DNA of 48,909 bases from Mesorhizobium kowhaii (GTDB lineage: Bacteria; Pseudomonadota; Alphaproteobacteria; Rhizobiales; Rhizobiaceae), in contig NZ_MZXV01000078.1 in the NCBI RefSeq assembly GCF_003253745.1, forward strand, positions 1 to 48,909, in the 5' to 3' direction. Both the position numbers and the translations under genes were made by a program. Shown in pieces: positions 1 to 9,349 of the stretch. Under the pieces are notes generated by a model. That model saw only the letters and a list, made by a program, of their open reading frames with translations, was not told the origin of the DNA and ran no database searches. How positions within the stretch are numbered: the stretch's first letter is position 1; each line of letters begins with the position of its first letter.

Positions 1-112
1 TGCCAGACGAACAGTCGAGACCGTCTGCGAAGCCATCGGTCAGATCCTCGGCACCGTCACTTCAACCGAATGCAGAAATTACTTCACCGAGGCCGGGTAT
101 GTACCAACCTAA
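1..112 (+). CDS. IS630-type transposase, C-terminal end (cut by window edge)
   Basis: An open frame runs in from the left edge and stops with TAA at 110-112, giving about 36 residues that end CRNYFTEAGYVPT. A terminal segment of the form 'aminotransferase-free' CRNYF.xAGY at the very end of the protein is characteristic of IS630-family DDE transposases (family knowledge). The catalytic DDE residues lie outside the window, so it cannot be told whether the element is intact. No clear terminal inverted repeat could be identified after the stop. Confidence 0.55.
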   Translation, partial: ARRTVETVCEAIGQILGTVTSTECRNYFTEAGYVPT

Positions 113-194
113 ATTCATCCCGCTCTAGACGCTCTCGATGCGCATATGCGGCACGAAATTTCTCATAATGTTCATCGGCCTCATCGTCGGTCAT
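84..194 (-). CDS. Possible 36-aa small protein at the IS border
   Basis: A 36-residue minus-strand frame starting at an ATG (192-194) is preceded by a good ribosome-binding site, GAGAGGA, about six bases upstream. The product is charged, beginning MTDDEADEHYEKFRAAYAHR. Its last third overlaps the antisense strand of the transposase end, so this may be the 5' part of a short gene cut by the insertion sequence, with the last residues read out of IS DNA. No family is recognised. It could equally be chance; the ribosome-binding site and acidic start are the only support. Confidence 0.25.
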   Translation of the reverse strand: MTDDEADEHYEKFRAAYAHRERLERDEFRLVHTRPR

Positions 195-320
195 TTTCGT
201 CCTCTCGGTGGCCGGCCGCGATTGACGATTTTGTCTACAGTGTTCGATACAGGTTTTTATTTTCCGACCATTCGTCAAGAATGTACGTTGGCATGAATGT
301 CTTCGAGACTTCGTGTCAGA

Positions 321-360
321 AAAAATCCCGCGCCGTCCTTCAGGACAACGCGGGATTTTT
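321..360. terminator. Bidirectional rho-independent terminator after rne
   Basis: A 12-bp stem AAAAATCCCGCG / CGCGGGATTTTT encloses an inner stem GTCC-TTCA-GGAC, with T tracts on both strands. It lies 33 bp beyond the RNase E stop, so it should end rne transcription; on the other strand it could stop read-through from the insertion sequence. Confidence 0.85.
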
Positions 361-392
361 TGTCAAGAAATCACTTCAAGCGACTGAAAGGC

Positions 393-3386
393 TTAGAAAA
401 AGCCCTTCCGCTGCCACCATCCGGCGCGCTTCGGCTTGTCCTCGGTCTTGGCCGCCGGTTCGTCGGCAACGGTCGAAGACACCACCGGCACGACCGGCGC
501 ATCCACGGCCGCCGGCTTGCGCCGTGACGGGCGGACCTTCGGTGCCTCCTCGACAGTCGCTGCCAGAGCCTCGTCGGACGCAGTAGCCGGCGTCTCGGCC
601 GGTGCTTCCGCAACGGCAGCCGGCTCATCGGCGACGACCTCGGCCGCGGCCTTCTTCGGCTTGGCGGCACGACGCGGCTTCTTGGGCTTTTCCGTGCTCG
701 GCGCGTCGTCATTGGCCGGAGCCAGCGCCACTGGCTCTTCGGCCGGTGCGGCAACTACCGGCTCGCTGGAGACCGTCACGCTTTCCGCGACGTCGCTGTC
801 GGATGCATCGACCGTTTCGCCAGTGCTTGCTTCGGCCTCGCCTTCACCGTCTTCGCGACGGTTGCGTTTGCCGCCGCGCTTGCCACGCCGGCGCTTCTTG
901 CCTTGGCCTTCATCCGAAGCTTCAACCGTTTCAGACGTTTCGGCAACACCGAGAGGAGCCTCGTCGTCCGCTTCCGCGTCGCTATCGCTGGCAGCGGCAG
1001 CTGAGCCGGAGAACTCATCGGCCGGTGCGGAGACGGGAGACCCGTCCGCAGGCGCGCCATGTTCGCGGTCGCGGTCCTTGCCGCCACGACGCCGCCGGCG
1101 CTTGCGGCGCTTGCGGTCGCGGCCTTCGCCTTCTTCACCACCGGCAGCAGGCCGTGGCTGCTGTTGCTGCGGCTGCTGCTGGCGTGGCTGCTCGGCCTGC
1201 ACCGGCGCCTCGTCGTCTTCCTCGACGACCACGATCTCGTCCTCGGGCTCTTCCGGCTCGACATAGGCCGGGAAGCTGCGTGCCTCGACAAAGCCTTCCG
1301 GCTTCTCAGCCAGCGCGCCGCGGAAGATCGCATAATGCTGCGCGCCAACCGAATCGTCGGCCTCGACGGTGATGGTCAGGCCGAAGCGGCTTTCCAGTTC
1401 CACCAGCGTGCCGCGCTTGTGGTTGAGCACGTAGAGTGCGGTCGCCGCCGGCGTCCGCACGGTGATGTGGCTGCGCGAATCCTTCAGCAGGAATTCCTCG
1501 ATCGCCCGCACCACCATCAGCGCGACCGATGAATCTGACCGCACATGGCCGGTGCCGCCGCAATGCGGGCAGGGCTTCATGGTCGATTCCAGCACGCTGG
1601 CGCGGATACGCTGGCGTGACATCTCCATCAGGCCGAAATGCGAGATGCGGCCGACCTGGATGCGCGCACGGTCGTTCTTGAGGTGATCCTTCAGCCGCTT
1701 CTCGACGGAGCGGTTGTTGCGGTTCTCCTCCATGTCGATGAAGTCGATGACGATCAGGCCGGCAAGATCGCGCAGCCTGAGCTGGCGGGCGACTTCCTCG
1801 GCCGCTTCCAGATTGGTGTGGAGCGCGGTGTCCTCGATCGAGTGCTCCTTGGTGGAACGGCCCGAATTGACGTCGATGGCGACCAGCGCCTCGGTCTGGT
1901 TGATGATGATGTAGCCGCCGCTCTTCAGCGTCACTTGCGGTTGCAGCATGCGGTCGAGCTGGGCCTCGATGCCATTGCGCACGAAGATCGGCGTCGTGTC
2001 GCGGAACGGCTGAACCACCTTGGCGTGGCTCGGCATCAGCATGCGCATGAAGTCCTTGGCTTCGCGGTAGCCTTCCTCGCCGGAGACAAGAATCTCGTCG
2101 ATATCCTTGTTGTAGAGGTCGCGCACCGAGCGCTTGATCAGGCTGCCTTCCTCGTAGACCAAGGCGGGGGCCGTGGATTGCAAGGTGAGACTGCGGACAT
2201 TTTCCCAAAGCCGCATCAGATATTCGTAGTCGCGCTTGATCTCGGCCTTGGTGCGGCTCTCGCCTGCGGTGCGCAGGATGACGCCCATGCCCTGCGGCAC
2301 TTCGAGATCGGCAACGACCTCCTTGAGGCGCTTGCGGTCGACCGCGCTGGTGATCTTGCGCGAAATGCCGCCGCCGCGCGCCGTGTTCGGCATCAGCACC
2401 GAATAGCGGCCGGCAAGCGACAGGTAGGTGGTGAGGGCAGCACCCTTGTTGCCGCGCTCTTCCTTGACGACCTGCACCAGCAGGATCTGCCGGCGCTTGA
2501 TCACTTCCTGGATCTTGTACTGGCGGCGCACCGGCTTGCGGCGGTTGCGCACTTCTTCCAGCGCGTCCTCGGCACCGACCGATTCAACCTCGTGGTCGTC
2601 CGGGTGCGCGGATTGCACTTCCTCGAGCATGCCGCGATCATTGTCGCCTGACGTCGCTTCGCTGCCTTCCGCTTGCGGCACGGCTTCGGAAATCACATCG
2701 GCTTCGATCGAGGCGGCGATCGACGTCGGGCCGCCTTCGCGCGTTTCGGTTTCGTCCTGCTCGTCTGAACCTTGCTCATGTCCGGACGCATCGGCATGTT
2801 CGGACGCATCGGCATGTTGCGAGGCATCGGCATGTTCGGACGTATCAACATGTTCGGACGTATCGGCCGCGTGTTCGATGATCTCGGAAGTGTGAGAGAT
2901 CTCCTCGACAACGACATCGCCGACATTGTCTGCGCCTTCGCTTGCCTCGCCGGAGCCTTCGCTCTCGCCGGCCGCGCCTGCATCGCGCCTGTGGTCACCG
3001 CGGTCGCGGCTCTTGCCACCGCGCCGGCGTCCGCGCCGCCCGCGATCGCGGCTCTGGCGATCATCGCCGTCGCCGTCCTCGTCCTCCTCGTCTTCAGCCT
3101 CCTGCGCTTCCGCGCGCAGCAGTGCCTGACGGTCGGCGACCGGAATCTGGTAGTAGTCGGGGTGTATTTCACTGAAGGCGAGAAAACCGTGACGGTTGCC
3201 GCCATATTCGACAAAGGCTGCCTGAAGGGAGGGCTCTACGCGCGTTACGCGGGCTAGGTAGATGTTTCCTTTGAGCTGCTTCTTGTCCTGGGATTCAAAG
3301 TCGAATTCTTCGATACGGTTACCGCGAACGACGACAACGCGTGTTTCCTCCGGGTGGGAGGCGTCTATCAGCATTTTGTTGGGCAT
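393..3386 (-). CDS. rne: Ribonuclease E
   Basis: RNase E is the endonuclease that starts mRNA decay and trims rRNA and tRNA precursors, and it scaffolds the degradosome. The 997-residue protein has an N-terminal S1/RNase H-like part (1-85) and an S1 domain interrupted by a low-complexity acidic/basic insertion of about 200 residues. The rest of the S1 and 5'-sensor region starts near 290, followed by the DNase I-like catalytic core. The metal ligands are visible as D505 in AIDVNSG and D548 in VIDFIDM, 43 residues apart as in E. coli (D303/D346). The Zn-link cysteines are C606 and C609 (CPHCGGTGH), again at the E. coli spacing. The C-terminal third is disordered, with arginine-rich blocks and alanine/glutamate/proline stretches, ending in AGWWQRKGFF, a tail typical of rhizobial RNase E. 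The ATG at 3386 has a GGGGGAA ribosome-binding site. The S1 insertion contains an 18-bp tandem repeat (2777-2866). Confidence 0.97.
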   Translation of the reverse strand: MPNKMLIDASHPEETRVVVVRGNRIEEFDFESQDKKQLKGNIYLARVTRVEPSLQAAFVEYGGNRHGFLAFSEIHPDYYQIPVADRQALLRAEAQEAEDEEDEDGDGDDRQSRDRGRRGRRRGGKSRDRGDHRRDAGAAGESEGSGEASEGADNVGDVVVEEISHTSEIIEHAADTSEHVDTSEHADASQHADASEHADASGHEQGSDEQDETETREGGPTSIAASIEADVISEAVPQAEGSEATSGDNDRGMLEEVQSAHPDDHEVESVGAEDALEEVRNRRKPVRRQYKIQEVIKRRQILLVQVVKEERGNKGAALTTYLSLAGRYSVLMPNTARGGGISRKITSAVDRKRLKEVVADLEVPQGMGVILRTAGESRTKAEIKRDYEYLMRLWENVRSLTLQSTAPALVYEEGSLIKRSVRDLYNKDIDEILVSGEEGYREAKDFMRMLMPSHAKVVQPFRDTTPIFVRNGIEAQLDRMLQPQVTLKSGGYIIINQTEALVAIDVNSGRSTKEHSIEDTALHTNLEAAEEVARQLRLRDLAGLIVIDFIDMEENRNNRSVEKRLKDHLKNDRARIQVGRISHFGLMEMSRQRIRASVLESTMKPCPHCGGTGHVRSDSSVALMVVRAIEEFLLKDSRSHITVRTPAATALYVLNHKRGTLVELESRFGLTITVEADDSVGAQHYAIFRGALAEKPEGFVEARSFPAYVEPEEPEDEIVVVEEDDEAPVQAEQPRQQQPQQQQPRPAAGGEEGEGRDRKRRKRRRRRGGKDRDREHGAPADGSPVSAPADEFSGSAAAASDSDAEADDEAPLGVAETSETVEASDEGQGKKRRRGKRGGKRNRREDGEGEAEASTGETVDASDSDVAESVTVSSEPVVAAPAEEPVALAPANDDAPSTEKPKKPRRAAKPKKAAAEVVADEPAAVAEAPAETPATASDEALAATVEEAPKVRPSRRKPAAVDAPVVPVVSSTVADEPAAKTEDKPKRAGWWQRKGFF

Positions 3387-4038
3387 TATTTCGTTTCCCC
3401 CCGGCAGCCGTCAGCCGCAGCTTGCGAGGCAAAGCCTGCTGCTGCGTGTCTGGAGTGTGGGTGCCGGATAATTGAACGTCCGCCGGCCGCCGCTTGAGCG
3501 CCATAGCGGTGCCGCCCGCAGCCATAGTGGCGCGGTTTGATGCGGACCTTTCCATGATTGCGCTTGAAGCCATCGTCACCAGCAGAACCTTTTGAACCAA
3601 AGCCCGGACGAACCGGACCAGCTTGTTTGCTCTTACAGAGCCGGCGCGGGAACAAACCCGGCCGTTTTCCTCACGCAGGCGATTCCCCCGCCACGGGCGC
3701 ACACCTGCGAAATTCGTCGCGATCACCTGAACCCTTTTCGCTTGAAGCGAAAGGAGCCGCCTTTTCATCTGACCCTGTAGCAGGAAGCTGCGGAGGAGGG
3801 CGGTTCCAGGATTGCAGTGATCCACTATCGCTTTTATGATTTGGCGGGGTGGAAGGCAACCCCGATTTCCGATGCCGGCAAAAAGCAGTTCCGTAACGTA
3901 AGTACAGGTCCGACCCTTGCATGAAAAGGCTTGGTTAACCTTCTCTGGATACCAATCGTTAATCGAGTTCGCGGCCTAACCGGCACTTCGACGAAACAGC
4001 GGGCGCCTGGCGCCAAACCGGGAGCGACTGGAAGAGAA
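3387..4038. other. Divergent rne-amiC intergenic region
   Basis: This 652-bp region separates rne (minus) from the amidase gene (plus). No frame in it looks coding. It must carry both promoters and a long rne leader. Within it, 3733-3754 forms an imperfect hairpin (CCTTTTCGCT-TGA-AGCGAAAGG, one bulged base) about 350 bases upstream of the rne start codon. In E. coli a hairpin in the rne leader mediates autoregulation, but similarity of role here is only a guess. The 100 bp before the amidase start contain an in-frame extension from 3931, but the ATG at 4039 has the better ribosome-binding site. Confidence 0.5.
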
Positions 4039-5307
4039 ATGGGACGGGCAGACTTCACAGACAAGGGATGTCGTGTTGGCGGCCAGATCATCAGTGCCTT
4101 TTGCCTCCTGCTGTTGCTGGCGATCTCTTCCGCTTCGTCCTCAGTTGCCGATGCCGCCGACGCACCGCTCGTGGCAAAAGGCTACAAGATGGCGGGCGAT
4201 GCCACCAAGATGCGCATCGTCATCGATTTCGATCGCGAACCTGACGTCAAATGGTTCCTCCTGCGCGGCCCCAATCGTCTTGTGATCGATCTTGCGAATA
4301 CGAGATTCGCCATTAACGCCAAGGACTTGAAGGCGCGCGGCCTGGTCAGGGGCGTGCGCCTGGGCGAGCTCGGCGAGGGCGTTTCGCGGCTGATCCTCAC
4401 CGGCAAGGGACCGTTTGCCGTCGACAAGCTCGATGTGCTCAAGAACGAGGACGGAACCGGCTACCGCATCGCAATCGACATGTCGGCAGTCTCCGAACGC
4501 GAGTTCGACGCGGCACTTGCCAATCAGGCGCTGACCACCGGATCGACAGTTTCGACCGACAAGGGAGGGCGGGTCGGCACCGGACCGGTCTCCAATCCGG
4601 GCCATCGCTTCACCGTCGTCATCGATCCAGGCCATGGCGGTGTCGACGGCGGCGCCGAGGGCCTGAACGGCACCATCGAAAAGAACGTCACGCTCGCCTT
4701 CGCCACCGAGTTGCGCGACAAGCTGGCGGCCGTCGGCAAATATGATGTGTTCATGACGCGCAGTACCGACGAATTCCTGCGTTTGGATGATCGCGTGCGC
4801 ATTGCACGACAGCACGAGGCCGACCTGCTTATTTCGATCCACGCCGACACAATCAGCGTCAAGGGCATTCGCGGCGCCACCGTTTACACCGTTTCCGACA
4901 AGGCTTCGGATCCCGAGGCGCAGGCGCTTGCCGACCGCGAAAATCTCTCCGACCAGTTCGCCGGCATGGAAATCAAGAACGACAACAAGGAAGTCACCGA
5001 CATCCTGATCGACCTGATCCGCCGCGAAACGCACAATTTCTCGATGAGTTTCGCCCACACGCTGGTCGGCCAGCTTTCGACCAGCGTCGGCCTTATCAAC
5101 AATCCGCAGCGTTCGGCGGGGTTCAAGGTGCTGAAAGCACCTGACGTGCCATCCGTGCTGGTCGAACTCGGTTATCTCTCGAATGCCAAGGACGAGGCGC
5201 AATTGCTCAATGCCGACTGGCGCGGCAAGGCGGCTCAAAGTATAACCAATGCCGTCGCGCTTTTCGCTTCAGCCAAGGCCGGAGCAGGGGCCGGAACCGG
5301 AGGCTGA
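4039..5307 (+). CDS. amiC: N-acetylmuramoyl-L-alanine amidase (AMIN + Amidase_3)
   Basis: This periplasmic zinc amidase cleaves the amide between N-acetylmuramate and L-alanine in peptidoglycan, typically at division. The protein is 422 residues from the chosen ATG, which has GGAAG four bases upstream; an in-frame start at 3931 would add 36 residues before the signal peptide. A signal peptide (ISAFCLLLLLAISSASSSVA) leads into an AMIN domain (about residues 45-150), a linker with the segment GSTVSTDKGG, and a C-terminal Amidase_3 domain. The metal and catalytic residues are visible as His in VVIDPGHGGVDGG, Glu in GTIEKNVTL, His in LLISIHADT and Glu in VLVELGYLSN. It is followed 214 bp later by PBP1A, an order common in Rhizobiales. 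Confidence 0.93.
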   Translation: MGRADFTDKGCRVGGQIISAFCLLLLLAISSASSSVADAADAPLVAKGYKMAGDATKMRIVIDFDREPDVKWFLLRGPNRLVIDLANTRFAINAKDLKARGLVRGVRLGELGEGVSRLILTGKGPFAVDKLDVLKNEDGTGYRIAIDMSAVSEREFDAALANQALTTGSTVSTDKGGRVGTGPVSNPGHRFTVVIDPGHGGVDGGAEGLNGTIEKNVTLAFATELRDKLAAVGKYDVFMTRSTDEFLRLDDRVRIARQHEADLLISIHADTISVKGIRGATVYTVSDKASDPEAQALADRENLSDQFAGMEIKNDNKEVTDILIDLIRRETHNFSMSFAHTLVGQLSTSVGLINNPQRSAGFKVLKAPDVPSVLVELGYLSNAKDEAQLLNADWRGKAAQSITNAVALFASAKAGAGAGTGG

Positions 5308-5521
5308 CATGCTCGGCGTCGCCCACGACCAGAGGCAGCGTTGCGCGGCGACAACAGCTTGTGCCTTTTATTTCCGGCTCGCGGTCACGAATTCAGGCAT
5401 TGCCGTATTTTGTCCACATGGTGGCGACATGGGTTTTCGATTGCGGATTGGGACCGGCTCGAAAGCTTGCGTGGAAGGCGGCTTCGTTTAGGAAATTCCC
5501 GAACCAAGGACTGGAGCGGGT

Positions 5522-7978
5522 ATGATTCGTCTCATTGGCTATTTTTTCGGCATCGGCACGACGCTGGCCCTTCTGGTCGCGGCGGGCGTTGCGATCTACA
5601 TCGGCCATTTGGCGAAGGATCTGCCCGACTACGAGGTGCTAGCCAAATACGAGCCGCCGGTGACCACCCGCATCCATGCCTCGGACGGCGCGCTGATGGC
5701 CGAATATGCCCGCGAGCGGCGCCTGTACCTGCCGATCCAGGCTATACCGGATCGCGTCAAGGCGGCCTTCCTGTCCGCCGAAGACAAGAACTTCTACAAT
5801 CACCCCGGCATCGACGTGACCGGCCTTGGCCGCGCCATCATCGTCAACCTGCAGAATTTTGGCTCTGGCAAGCGCCAGGTCGGCGCCTCGACGATCACCC
5901 AGCAGGTGGCGAAGAACTTCCTGTTGTCCTCGGACCAGACCTATGAGCGTAAGATCAAGGAGATGATCCTCGCCTTCCGCATCGAGCAGGCCTATCCCAA
6001 GGATCGTATTCTCGAGCTCTACCTCAACGAAATCTTTTTCGGCTTCGGCGCCTATGGCGTCGCCGGTGCGGCGCTGACTTATTTCGACAAGTCGGTCAAC
6101 GAACTGACCGTGGCCGAGGCTGCCTATCTAGCGTCGCTGCCGAAGGGACCGAACAACTACCATCCTTTCAAGCATGCCGATCGCGCGCTGGAGCGCCGCA
6201 ACTGGGTCATCGACCAGATGGTCGAGAATGGCTACGTGACGCGCGAGGAAGGCGCCAAGGCCAAGGCCGAGCCGCTGGGCGTGACGCCGCGCCGCAACGG
6301 CACCTATCTCTTTGCCGGCGAGTACTTCACCGAGGAGGTGCGTCGCCAGATCATCGCCCGTTACGGCGAGAATGCGCTTTACGAAGGCGGCCTTTCCGTC
6401 CGCACGACGCTTGATCCGAAGGTTCAGCTCATCGCCCGCAAGGCGATGCAGAACGGGTTGATGAAATACGACACGCTGCGCGGTTATCGCGGACCGGTGA
6501 CGACCATCGACGTGTCCGGCGACTGGGGCGTGCCGCTGGGCAACGTCAAGGGGCTGGAGGATGTCCCCGAATGGTCGCTGGCCGTCGTGCTCGACAGTTC
6601 GGAGGCCGGCCTGTCGATCGGCCTCCAGCCGGCGCGCCAGGCGTCGGGCGAGATCGTCAAGGAACGCGTCGAAGGCACCGTCAGCAAGGATGACATGGGG
6701 TTCGCCATGCGCCATGTGGTCGACGGCAAGACCGTCAAGGCCAAGTCGCCGGCCGACGTGTTGAAGCCGGGCGACGTCATCTTCGTGCAGAAGAACGATG
6801 GCGCCGATGGCGCATACAGCCTGCGCCAGGTTCCCGAGGTGGAGGGCGGCCTGATCGCCATGGATCCGCATACCGGCCGCGTGTTGGCCATGGTCGGCGG
6901 CTTCTCCTACGCGCAGTCCGAATTCAACCGCGCGACGCAAGCCATGCGCCAGCCTGGTTCCTCGTTCAAGCCGATCGTCTATTCGGCAGCACTCGACAAT
7001 GGCTATACACCGGCCTCGGTGATCATGGACGGGCCGATCACCATCCAGAGCGGCAACACGACCTGGACGCCGAAGAACTATGACGGCACCGTTGCTGGTC
7101 CGGCCACATTGCGCTCCGGCATCGAGAAGTCGCGCAACCTGATGACTGTGCGGCTTGCCAACGACATGGGCATGAAGCTGGTCGTCGAATATGCCGAGCG
7201 TTTTGGTGTCTACGACCATCTTGCGCCATATCTGCCGATGGCGCTGGGCTCCGGCGAAACGACCGTGATGCGCATGGTGTCGGCCTACTCGATCATGGCC
7301 AATGGCGGCAAGTCGATCAAGCCGTCGCTGATCGACCGCATCCAGGACCGCTACGGCAAGACGGTGTTCAAGCAGGACGAACGTGGCTGCCAGGGCTGCA
7401 ATGCGCCCGAATGGCAGAACCAGCCGGAACCGGAACTGGTCGACAATTCCGAGCAGGTGCTCGATCCGATGACCGCCTATCAGATCACCTCGATGATGGA
7501 AGGTGTTGTGCAGCGTGGCACCGGCGCCACCATCGGCGAACTCGGCCGCCACATCGCCGGTAAGACCGGAACGACGAACGACGAAAAGGACGCCTGGTTC
7601 ATCGGCTTTACGCCCAACCTCGTCGTCGGCCTCTACATGGGCTACGACACGCCGCGCGGCCTCGGCCATGGCGCTACCGGTGGTGGTCTCGCGGCACCTA
7701 TCTTCAAGGACTTCATGCGGGTGGCGCTGGATGGCACGCCAAATGTCGACTTCAAGGTGCCGGAAGGCATGAATCTGGTCGCCATCAATCGCAAGACCGG
7801 CATGCGTGCCGCTTCGGGCGATCCCGGCACCATCATCGAAGCCTTCAAGCCGGGTACCGGACCCGCCGACAGCTATTGGGTGATCGGCATGGGCGCCGAC
7901 GGCTCCAATGCCACCGGCGGTGCGCTGTCGCCGCAGGCCAACCAGGCCATCCAGTCCGGCGGCGGCGGCCTCTACTGA
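5522..7978 (+). CDS. mrcA: Penicillin-binding protein 1A (bifunctional transglycosylase/transpeptidase)
   Basis: This class A PBP polymerises glycan strands and cross-links peptides at the inner membrane. The 818-residue protein has an N-terminal membrane anchor (residues 7-30) and a GT51 transglycosylase domain with the catalytic Glu87 in SAEDKNFYNHPGID. An OB-like inter-domain stretch follows around residues 315-410. The transpeptidase domain carries S480-S-F-K483 (the acylated serine), S537-R-N539 and K681-T-G. The C-terminal tail is glycine-rich. Start ATG at 5522 follows GGAGCGGG. A rho-independent terminator at 7995-8022 closes the unit. Confidence 0.96.
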   Translation: MIRLIGYFFGIGTTLALLVAAGVAIYIGHLAKDLPDYEVLAKYEPPVTTRIHASDGALMAEYARERRLYLPIQAIPDRVKAAFLSAEDKNFYNHPGIDVTGLGRAIIVNLQNFGSGKRQVGASTITQQVAKNFLLSSDQTYERKIKEMILAFRIEQAYPKDRILELYLNEIFFGFGAYGVAGAALTYFDKSVNELTVAEAAYLASLPKGPNNYHPFKHADRALERRNWVIDQMVENGYVTREEGAKAKAEPLGVTPRRNGTYLFAGEYFTEEVRRQIIARYGENALYEGGLSVRTTLDPKVQLIARKAMQNGLMKYDTLRGYRGPVTTIDVSGDWGVPLGNVKGLEDVPEWSLAVVLDSSEAGLSIGLQPARQASGEIVKERVEGTVSKDDMGFAMRHVVDGKTVKAKSPADVLKPGDVIFVQKNDGADGAYSLRQVPEVEGGLIAMDPHTGRVLAMVGGFSYAQSEFNRATQAMRQPGSSFKPIVYSAALDNGYTPASVIMDGPITIQSGNTTWTPKNYDGTVAGPATLRSGIEKSRNLMTVRLANDMGMKLVVEYAERFGVYDHLAPYLPMALGSGETTVMRMVSAYSIMANGGKSIKPSLIDRIQDRYGKTVFKQDERGCQGCNAPEWQNQPEPELVDNSEQVLDPMTAYQITSMMEGVVQRGTGATIGELGRHIAGKTGTTNDEKDAWFIGFTPNLVVGLYMGYDTPRGLGHGATGGGLAAPIFKDFMRVALDGTPNVDFKVPEGMNLVAINRKTGMRAASGDPGTIIEAFKPGTGPADSYWVIGMGADGSNATGGALSPQANQAIQSGGGGLY

Positions 7979-7994
7979 CGATTTTCATGAGCGG

Positions 7995-8022
7995 ATGGGC
8001 TGGCCTTGCGCCAGCCCATTTT
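7995..8022 (+). terminator. Rho-independent terminator after mrcA
   Basis: A 9-bp stem ATGGGCTGG / CCAGCCCAT with loop CCTTGCG is followed by TTTTGCTTT, 16 bp after the mrcA stop codon. Confidence 0.8.
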
Positions 8023-8095
8023 GCTTTACAGCCGGCGGCAGCCTGCCTATGTATCGCGCCGAGCGATTTCATCAAACAGGACAGAACAGCCAGCC

Positions 8096-9227
8096 ATGCG
8101 CGCGGAAACGCAGAATATTGTCGACGAGATCAGGCAGGCGATTACCCTGCTGAGGAGGCATCTTTGACTGGGATCAGGCCATAAAGCGGCTTGAATACCT
8201 CAACGTGCGCGCCGAGGACGCCAGCCTCTGGAACGAACCGCTGGAAGCGCAGAAGCTGATGCGCGAACGGCAGGGCCTCGAGGAAGGCATCGCCTCGGTG
8301 AAAGGCCTTACGCAGGCGCTGGAAGACAATATCGGGCTGATCGAACTCGGTGAGGAAGAGGGCGACGAAGGCGTCATCGCCGAGGCGGAAGCCGCGCTCC
8401 GTTCGATGCAGGGCGAAGCGAAAGCTCGCCAGGTCGAGACGCTGCTGTCGGGCGAGGCCGATGCCAACGACACCTATCTTGAAGTCCATGCCGGCGCCGG
8501 CGGCACCGAAAGCCAGGACTGGGCCTCGATGCTTTTGCGCATGTACACGCGCTGGGCCGAGCGGCGCCGCTTCAAGGTCGAAGTGCTGGAAGTGCATGAC
8601 GGCGAAGAGGCCGGCATCAAGTCCGCCACGCTGCTCATCAAGGGCCACAACGCCTATGGCTGGCTGAAGACGGAATCGGGCGTTCATCGCCTGGTGCGCA
8701 TTTCGCCCTATGACAGCAATGCGCGCCGGCATACGTCGTTCGCCAGCATCTGGGTCTATCCGGTCATCGATGACACGATCGAGATCGACGTTTCCGAATC
8801 CGATGTCCGCATCGACACCTATCGCTCGTCCGGCTCGGGCGGCCAGCACGTCAACACCACCGATTCGGCGGTGCGCATCACCCACCTTGCCACCGGCATC
8901 GCGGTCGCCTGCCAGGCCGAACGGTCGCAGCACAAGAACAAGGCCAAGGCGTGGGAGATGCTGCGCTCGCGCCTCTACGAGGAAGAGCTGAAGAAGCGTG
9001 AAGCGGTTGCGAACGCCACCGAAGCGTCGAAGAGCGATATCGGCTGGGGTCACCAGATCCGCTCCTATGTGCTGCAGCCCTACCAGCTGGTGAAGGATCT
9101 TCGCACCGGCGTCGAGAGCACCAGCCCGTCGAGCGTGCTCGATGGCGACCTCGACGATTTCATGGAAGCCTCATTGTCGCAGCGTATCGAAGGCGGCGCG
9201 GGTGAAACGGTGGCGGATCTGGATTGA
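8096..9227 (+). CDS. prfB: Peptide chain release factor 2, made by +1 programmed frameshift
   Basis: RF2 recognises UGA and UAA stop codons and triggers hydrolysis of peptidyl-tRNA. The gene starts at ATG 8096; the zero frame runs 23 codons to CTT TGA C at 8162-8168, where an in-frame TGA (8165-8167) is bypassed by a +1 slip. The frameshift signal is complete: AGGAGG (internal Shine-Dalgarno, 8153-8158), three bases, then CTTTGAC, as in E. coli prfB. The coding sequence is therefore join(8096..8164, 8166..9227), 376 residues. The shifted frame continues DWDQAIKRLEYL and contains the GGQ loop (SGSGGQHVNTTDSAV), plus the coiled-coil and SPF-region layout of class I release factors. Reading from the GTG at 8205, as an automatic caller might, loses the first 37 residues. 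Low RF2 favours the slip, giving autoregulation. Confidence 0.96.
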
Positions 9228-9233
9228 TCCCTA

Positions 9234-9304
9234 GAGCATGATCCCGAAAAGTGGGTACCGGTTTTCTCGGACAAACGGAAACCGTTTGTCCAGAGATCAT
9301 GCTC
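9234..9304. repeat. RIME-like palindromic intergenic repeat
   Basis: The ends GAGCATGATC (9234-9243) and GATCATGCTC (9295-9304) form a perfect inverted repeat. The interior contains CCGAAAAGTGGGTACCGG and a second hairpin ACAAACGG/CCGTTTGT. This matches the layout of Rhizobium-specific intergenic mosaic elements (family knowledge). It begins 7 bp after the prfB stop, so it probably also acts as the 3' structure of that transcript. Confidence 0.75.
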
Positions 9305-9349
9305 AAACAAACAGATAGAACCGCGACCTCATATAGACCGGGATAAGCG

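Noticed and set aside
146..586. Plus-strand open frame of 146 codons across the terminator and the end of rne
   Set aside because: It runs through the terminator hairpin and antisense to the RNase E tail; arginine/proline-rich translation is typical of a shadow frame.
1638..2651. Long plus-strand open frame antisense to the RNase E core
   Set aside because: It lies fully opposite well-conserved RNase E sequence with catalytic residues; high GC lengthens antisense frames.
2777..2866. CRISPR-like direct repeats
   Set aside because: The 18-bp units are contiguous, without spacers, and in frame within rne; they encode a repeated peptide.
6128..7669. 513-codon minus-strand frame opposite PBP1A
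   Set aside because: The plus strand has the complete PBP1A motifs; the opposite translation is His/Arg/Asp-rich, without a recognisable domain.
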